The notes beneath the pieces are model-generated. The model was not told the origin of the DNA. It searched no databases and saw only the letters and a program-made list of their open reading frames with translations. The position numbers and the translations under genes were made by a program. From assembly GCA_025055355.1 (NCBI GenBank), contig JANWYM010000188.1, forward strand, positions 1-7,516: a stretch of 7,516 bases of DNA, written 5' to 3'. The stretch's first letter is position 1; every line of letters starts with the position of its first letter. This stretch comes from Abditibacteriales bacterium. Lineage in GTDB: Bacteria; Armatimonadota; Abditibacteriia; Abditibacteriales; JANWYM01. Of the stretch, positions 5,199 through 7,516 are shown piece after piece.

Positions 5199-5226
5199 CC
5201 CCCTGCGTCCTTGCGTTCAAGAGAAA

Positions 5227-6042
5227 TCAATCCGCCTGAATCGTCCAATCTTTGGCTTGGGTCGAGCCGTATTTGACCCACTTGACATGCCCATCCCCGA
5301 AGATAGCGTTGAAGCCCTCGCTGTGACGGTTAGCGACCTTGCTGGCAGTGTAGTTAGGGAAGCGGTCGGTGCGGATTTCCTGCTGGATGCCGCGAATAGA
5401 GTTGCCCCAGCCCGTGTTTTGTGTCCAGGCGTCTACAACATGGATAGTGGTGGCAGGCTCTTCAATCGCGGCATCGTTGACAGATAGCGTGGTGCCGGTC
5501 GTAACGAAGCCGCTTTTGTTGCCGTTGTAAAAGCCTGGCGTTGCCCACGCCGCCGCTTGGTTAGGGATAAAGTTGCGCCCGTAGGACAGACGCGGCACGG
5601 TGCAGGGAGAGGGTTGGAGCGGGATGCTCGTCCCGTCACCGCAGAGGTTGAACGGGGTGGGGCTATCAACGGTGATGTCGGTGTAACTGCCGCTGCCGAC
5701 GCCGTTCGCTGACGTCCAGGTGCGCCCGGAAGCCCCCTCCGTCCCAGATGGACAAACGAACACTTGCGCGTTCTTAATGTAAGGTTGCACCATGGTAGGC
5801 CAGGAGAAATTCAATCCCGTCGAAGGCAACTGCGACGGCGGCATGAACCCATCGTAATCCTGCGCATACATCATCAGAGCGGTTCCAATCTGCTTGAGGT
5901 TGCTGGAGCAACTGGCTTGACGGGCTTTCTCGCGGGCGCGAGCAAAGACAGGCATGAGAATAGCGGCTAAAATGGCAATGATGGCAATGACGACGAGAAG
6001 TTCAATGAGCGTGAAACCAAACGTCTGGCGTAAACGACGCAT
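5227..6042 (-). CDS. Type II secretion/pilin-like protein with prepilin N-terminal motif and H-X9-DG domain, 271 aa
   Basis: The N-terminus is a class III prepilin signal: a short basic leader (MRRLRQTFG), then the prepilin-peptidase cleavage site after G9, F10 as the first mature residue to be methylated, and the conserved Glu at mature position 5 ('FTLIELLVV'). A ~20-residue hydrophobic helix follows, then the linker 'MPVFARAREKARQASCSSNLKQIGTALMMYAQDYDGFMPP'-like pattern in two short blocks. The C-terminal 'H-SEGFNAIFG-DG' gives the H-X9-DG motif, followed by 'HVKWVKYG'. The protein should be inserted in the inner membrane, processed by a prepilin peptidase, and assembled as, or bound to, a pseudopilus. 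Members of this family are numerous in Armatimonadota and Planctomycetes and their roles are mostly unknown. The ATG at 6042 is chosen because GGAGGG lies about 10 bases upstream; a TTG at 6060 would spoil the leader. No other pilus gene is adjacent. Confidence 0.92.
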   Translation of the reverse strand: MRRLRQTFGFTLIELLVVIAIIAILAAILMPVFARAREKARQASCSSNLKQIGTALMMYAQDYDGFMPPSQLPSTGLNFSWPTMVQPYIKNAQVFVCPSGTEGASGRTWTSANGVGSGSYTDITVDSPTPFNLCGDGTSIPLQPSPCTVPRLSYGRNFIPNQAAAWATPGFYNGNKSGFVTTGTTLSVNDAAIEEPATTIHVVDAWTQNTGWGNSIRGIQQEIRTDRFPNYTASKVANRHSEGFNAIFGDGHVKWVKYGSTQAKDWTIQAD

Positions 6043-6082
6043 GACACGATCTCCCTCCAATGATAAAATACTAACAGGCAGG

Positions 6083-6091
6083 AGTATATCA
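6083..6091 (-). promoter_or_regulatory. Likely extended -10 promoter element for the pilin-like gene
   Basis: Minus strand TGATATACT matches the extended -10 form TGnTATACT, 41 bases upstream of the ATG. The hexamer at the -35 distance (near TTCCCT) is poor, which is usual for extended -10 promoters. Confidence 0.5.
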
Positions 6092-6120
6092 CAAAGTCGG
6101 GGCGAAGGGAAGGGAATAAA

Positions 6121-6188
6121 CTAAACTTTTGCGTTTTGCCCTTTCCTTCGAAAATGTCTGCCATGGCGAGCGCAGCGAAGCCATCCCC
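6121..6188 (+). repeat. Dispersed 68-bp repeat, copy 2
   Basis: This is the partner of 1454-1521, aligned without gaps at roughly 80% identity. Its right part (from about 6158) is a degraded member of the palindromic element family, with a poor right arm around 6214-6230. It lies between the divergent pilin-like gene and hemL, just upstream of the pilin-like gene's promoter. Confidence 0.75.
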
Positions 6189-6242
6189 CGCGGAGGAGAT
6201 TGTGCCATGGAGGGGATTGTCTGGCTCCGCATCTGTATGAAG

Positions 6243-6304
6243 ATCGTCGTCCTCGTCGTCGGTCGTTTTTGAGGTTCGAGAACGAAGACGACGACGAGGA
6301 CGAT
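6243..6304 (+). promoter_or_regulatory. Long leader hairpin before hemL
   Basis: Arms 6243-6260 (atcgtcgtcctcgtcgtc) and 6287-6304 (gacgacgacgaggacgat) pair at 16 of 18 positions. The stem can extend through tcgtt (6263-6267) with aacga (6281-6285), leaving a 13-base loop. It ends 4 bases before the hemL ribosome binding site (GAGGGAG, 6309-6315). Its position suggests an effect on hemL translation or mRNA stability. It does not resemble a riboswitch class that I know, and it could also be a repeat. Confidence 0.6.
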
Positions 6305-6308
6305 TTTC

Positions 6309-6315
6309 GAGGGAG
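6309..6315 (+). promoter_or_regulatory. hemL ribosome binding site
   Basis: GAGGGAG lies 7 bases before the ATG at 6323 and just outside the leader hairpin. Confidence 0.65.
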
Positions 6316-6322
6316 ACACACG

Positions 6323-7516
6323 ATGAAGACAGACAAGTCGCGTCAACTGTTTGAGCAAGCCCAGCAGTTCATTCCCGGCGGTGTCAACAGCCCCGTGCGG
6401 GCGTTCAAGTCCGTCGGCGGCGAGCCGCTGTTCATCGCGCGCGGCGAGGGCGCGTATCTGTATGACGTAGACGGCAATCGGTATGTGGATTACGTCTGCT
6501 CGTGGGGACCGCTGATTTTGGGGCACGCGCCCAAGCCGGTCGTGGAAGCCGTGCAGGACGCAGTGACACGGGGAACGAGTTACGGCGCGCCGACGCCCTT
6601 AGAAGTCGAACTCGCGCAGATGATTTGCGACGCCGTGCCATCCATCGAACTCGTGCGCCTGGTCAACAGCGGCACGGAGGCGACGATGAGTGCAATTCGT
6701 CTGGCGCGCGGTTTTACCAAGCGGAACAAAATCGTCAAGTTCGACGGCTGCTATCACGGTCACGCCGACGCGCTGCTTGTCGCCGCCGGTTCGGGCGTGA
6801 TGACGTTAGGTATCCCCGGCAGCCCCGGCGTGCCGGAGAGTTATGTTAGCGAAACGATTCAGGCGCGGTTCAATGACATTGACCAGTTCCGCGAGATCGT
6901 CGCGGCGCAGGGCAAGGACATCGCCTGCGTGATTGTCGAGCCGATTGCGGGCAACATGGGCGTCGTGCCGCCTCAGCCCGGCTTTTTGGAAGGTTTGCGC
7001 GAGTTGACCGCCCAGCATGGGATTGTCCTCATCTTCGATGAAGTGATCACCGGCTTCCGCGTCGCCTACGGTGGGGCGCAGGAACTTTACGGCGTCACAC
7101 CCGACTTGACGACGCTGGGCAAAATCATCGGCGGCGGCTTTCCCGTCGGGGCGTATGGGGGACGGCGCGACATCATGGAGCACATCGCCCCCGCTGGTCC
7201 GGTCTATCAGGCGGGCACGCTCTCAGGCAATCCTGTCGCTGTGACGGCGGGCATTGCCGTGCTGAAAGTTTTGCAGAACCAAGTGATTTACGCGGAGTTG
7301 GAAAGGAAAGCGCAACGTCTCGCCGACGGCTTGGCGGAAGCCACCAAGAAAGCCAACGTTCCCGTCACGTGCAACCGCGTCGGCAGTATGATGACGACGT
7401 TCTTCACCGACCAACCCGTGACGGACTACGACTCGGCGAAAACCGCCGACACGCAGCGCTACGCGAAGTTCTTCCGCGCCATGCTGGAGCGCGGCATTTA
7501 CTTAGCGCCCTCACAG
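6323..7516 (+). CDS. hemL: Glutamate-1-semialdehyde 2,1-aminomutase, 3' end outside the window
   Basis: The frame is open from ATG 6323 to the window edge: 398 codons of a family usually about 425-430 residues long, so only the last ~30 are missing. It is a class-III PLP aminotransferase. Recognisable blocks in order are 'FIPGGVNSPVRAFKSVGG' at the N-terminus, 'YVDYVCSWGPLILGHA', 'VNSGTEATMSAIRLARGFT', 'KFDGCYHGHADALLVAAGSG', 'VIVEPIAGNMGVVPP', 'LIFDEVITGFR', and the PLP-lysine segment 'TTLGKIIGGGFPVGAYGG' with K267. 'AGTLSGNPVA' follows. These are diagnostic of HemL rather than other transaminases. The enzyme converts glutamate-1-semialdehyde, made by HemA from glutamyl-tRNA, into 5-aminolevulinate in the cytoplasm, the entry to heme and other tetrapyrroles by the C5 pathway. 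It is divergently arranged to the pilin-like gene and has a long hairpin in its leader. No other heme gene is visible. Confidence 0.97.
   Translation, partial: MKTDKSRQLFEQAQQFIPGGVNSPVRAFKSVGGEPLFIARGEGAYLYDVDGNRYVDYVCSWGPLILGHAPKPVVEAVQDAVTRGTSYGAPTPLEVELAQMICDAVPSIELVRLVNSGTEATMSAIRLARGFTKRNKIVKFDGCYHGHADALLVAAGSGVMTLGIPGSPGVPESYVSETIQARFNDIDQFREIVAAQGKDIACVIVEPIAGNMGVVPPQPGFLEGLRELTAQHGIVLIFDEVITGFRVAYGGAQELYGVTPDLTTLGKIIGGGFPVGAYGGRRDIMEHIAPAGPVYQAGTLSGNPVAVTAGIAVLKVLQNQVIYAELERKAQRLADGLAEATKKANVPVTCNRVGSMMTTFFTDQPVTDYDSAKTADTQRYAKFFRAMLERGIYLAPSQ

Larger units (their letters stand above)
4722..5226. other. Gene-free, repeat-rich intergenic region (505 bases)
   Basis: No gene is supported here. 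The region holds a palindromic element (4746-4826), a half copy (4871-4900), and a nested inverted repeat (5048-5198). Between them is a stretch with small palindromes: gcatc/gatgc at 4917-4929, and tcatggac (4965-4972) paired with gtccatga (5022-5029). There is also a short direct repeat, gtaatttgtaatttgt, near 5003. The frames that cross it are translations of repeats. Confidence 0.6.

Noticed and set aside
6043..6060. TTG at 6060 as start of the pilin-like protein
   Set aside because: This TTG overlaps the ribosome binding site of the ATG at 6042 and would add acidic residues to the prepilin leader.

Overview
The window looks like chromosomal DNA of a GC-rich, free-living bacterium, most likely Armatimonadota and possibly close to the hot-spring Fervidibacter group. 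The main evidence is the gene at 5227-6042 (minus). It is a type II secretion/pilin-like protein with the N-terminal methylation motif GFTLIELL, a 'MPVFARAREKARQ' segment and a C-terminal H-X9-DG motif, a combination that is strongly expanded in that phylum. The taxonomic call is an inference from recall; no search was run.

Layout from left to right. (1) 3-191 (+) is the C-terminal tail of a sugar-type ABC transporter ATPase. (2) 478-1389 (+) is a complete DUF58/VWA-like protein with a strong ribosome binding site. (3) 1390-2793 is a decay zone. It holds a dispersed repeat, a small inverted-repeat element, a frameshifted scrap of a MacB-type ABC permease, and a broken AAA+ ATPase gene. The ATPase gene is split by a one-base frameshift near 2296-2300 and has lost everything after the first strand of its Clp-like ATPase domain. 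(4) 2679-3419 (-) is an intact but unrecognised 246-residue protein whose 3' end overlaps the broken ATPase reading frame. (5) 3489-3585 is a striking long hairpin with 35-base arms. (6) 3591-4721 (-) is an enolase-superfamily sugar-acid dehydratase (galactonate dehydratase-like) with all five expected catalytic and metal residues. (7) 4722-5226 is a gene-free, repeat-rich stretch with a near-perfect 81-bp palindromic element, a half copy of it, and a 151-bp nested inverted repeat. (8) 5227-6042 (-) is the pilin-like gene. (9) 6043-6322 is a divergent intergenic region with a likely promoter for the pilin-like gene, a second copy of the dispersed repeat, and a long hairpin just before the hemL ribosome binding site. 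(10) 6323-7516 (+) is hemL, glutamate-1-semialdehyde aminomutase, cut off by the window edge.

The genes do not form one pathway. Sugar import (ABC ATPase tail) and sugar-acid breakdown (dehydratase) fit a carbohydrate-using organism, and hemL is tetrapyrrole housekeeping. I found no convincing new defence or mobile system. The most interesting material is between the genes: several related families of short non-coding palindromic repeats, and the deletion scar where the AAA+ gene was cut and joined to the unknown minus-strand gene.
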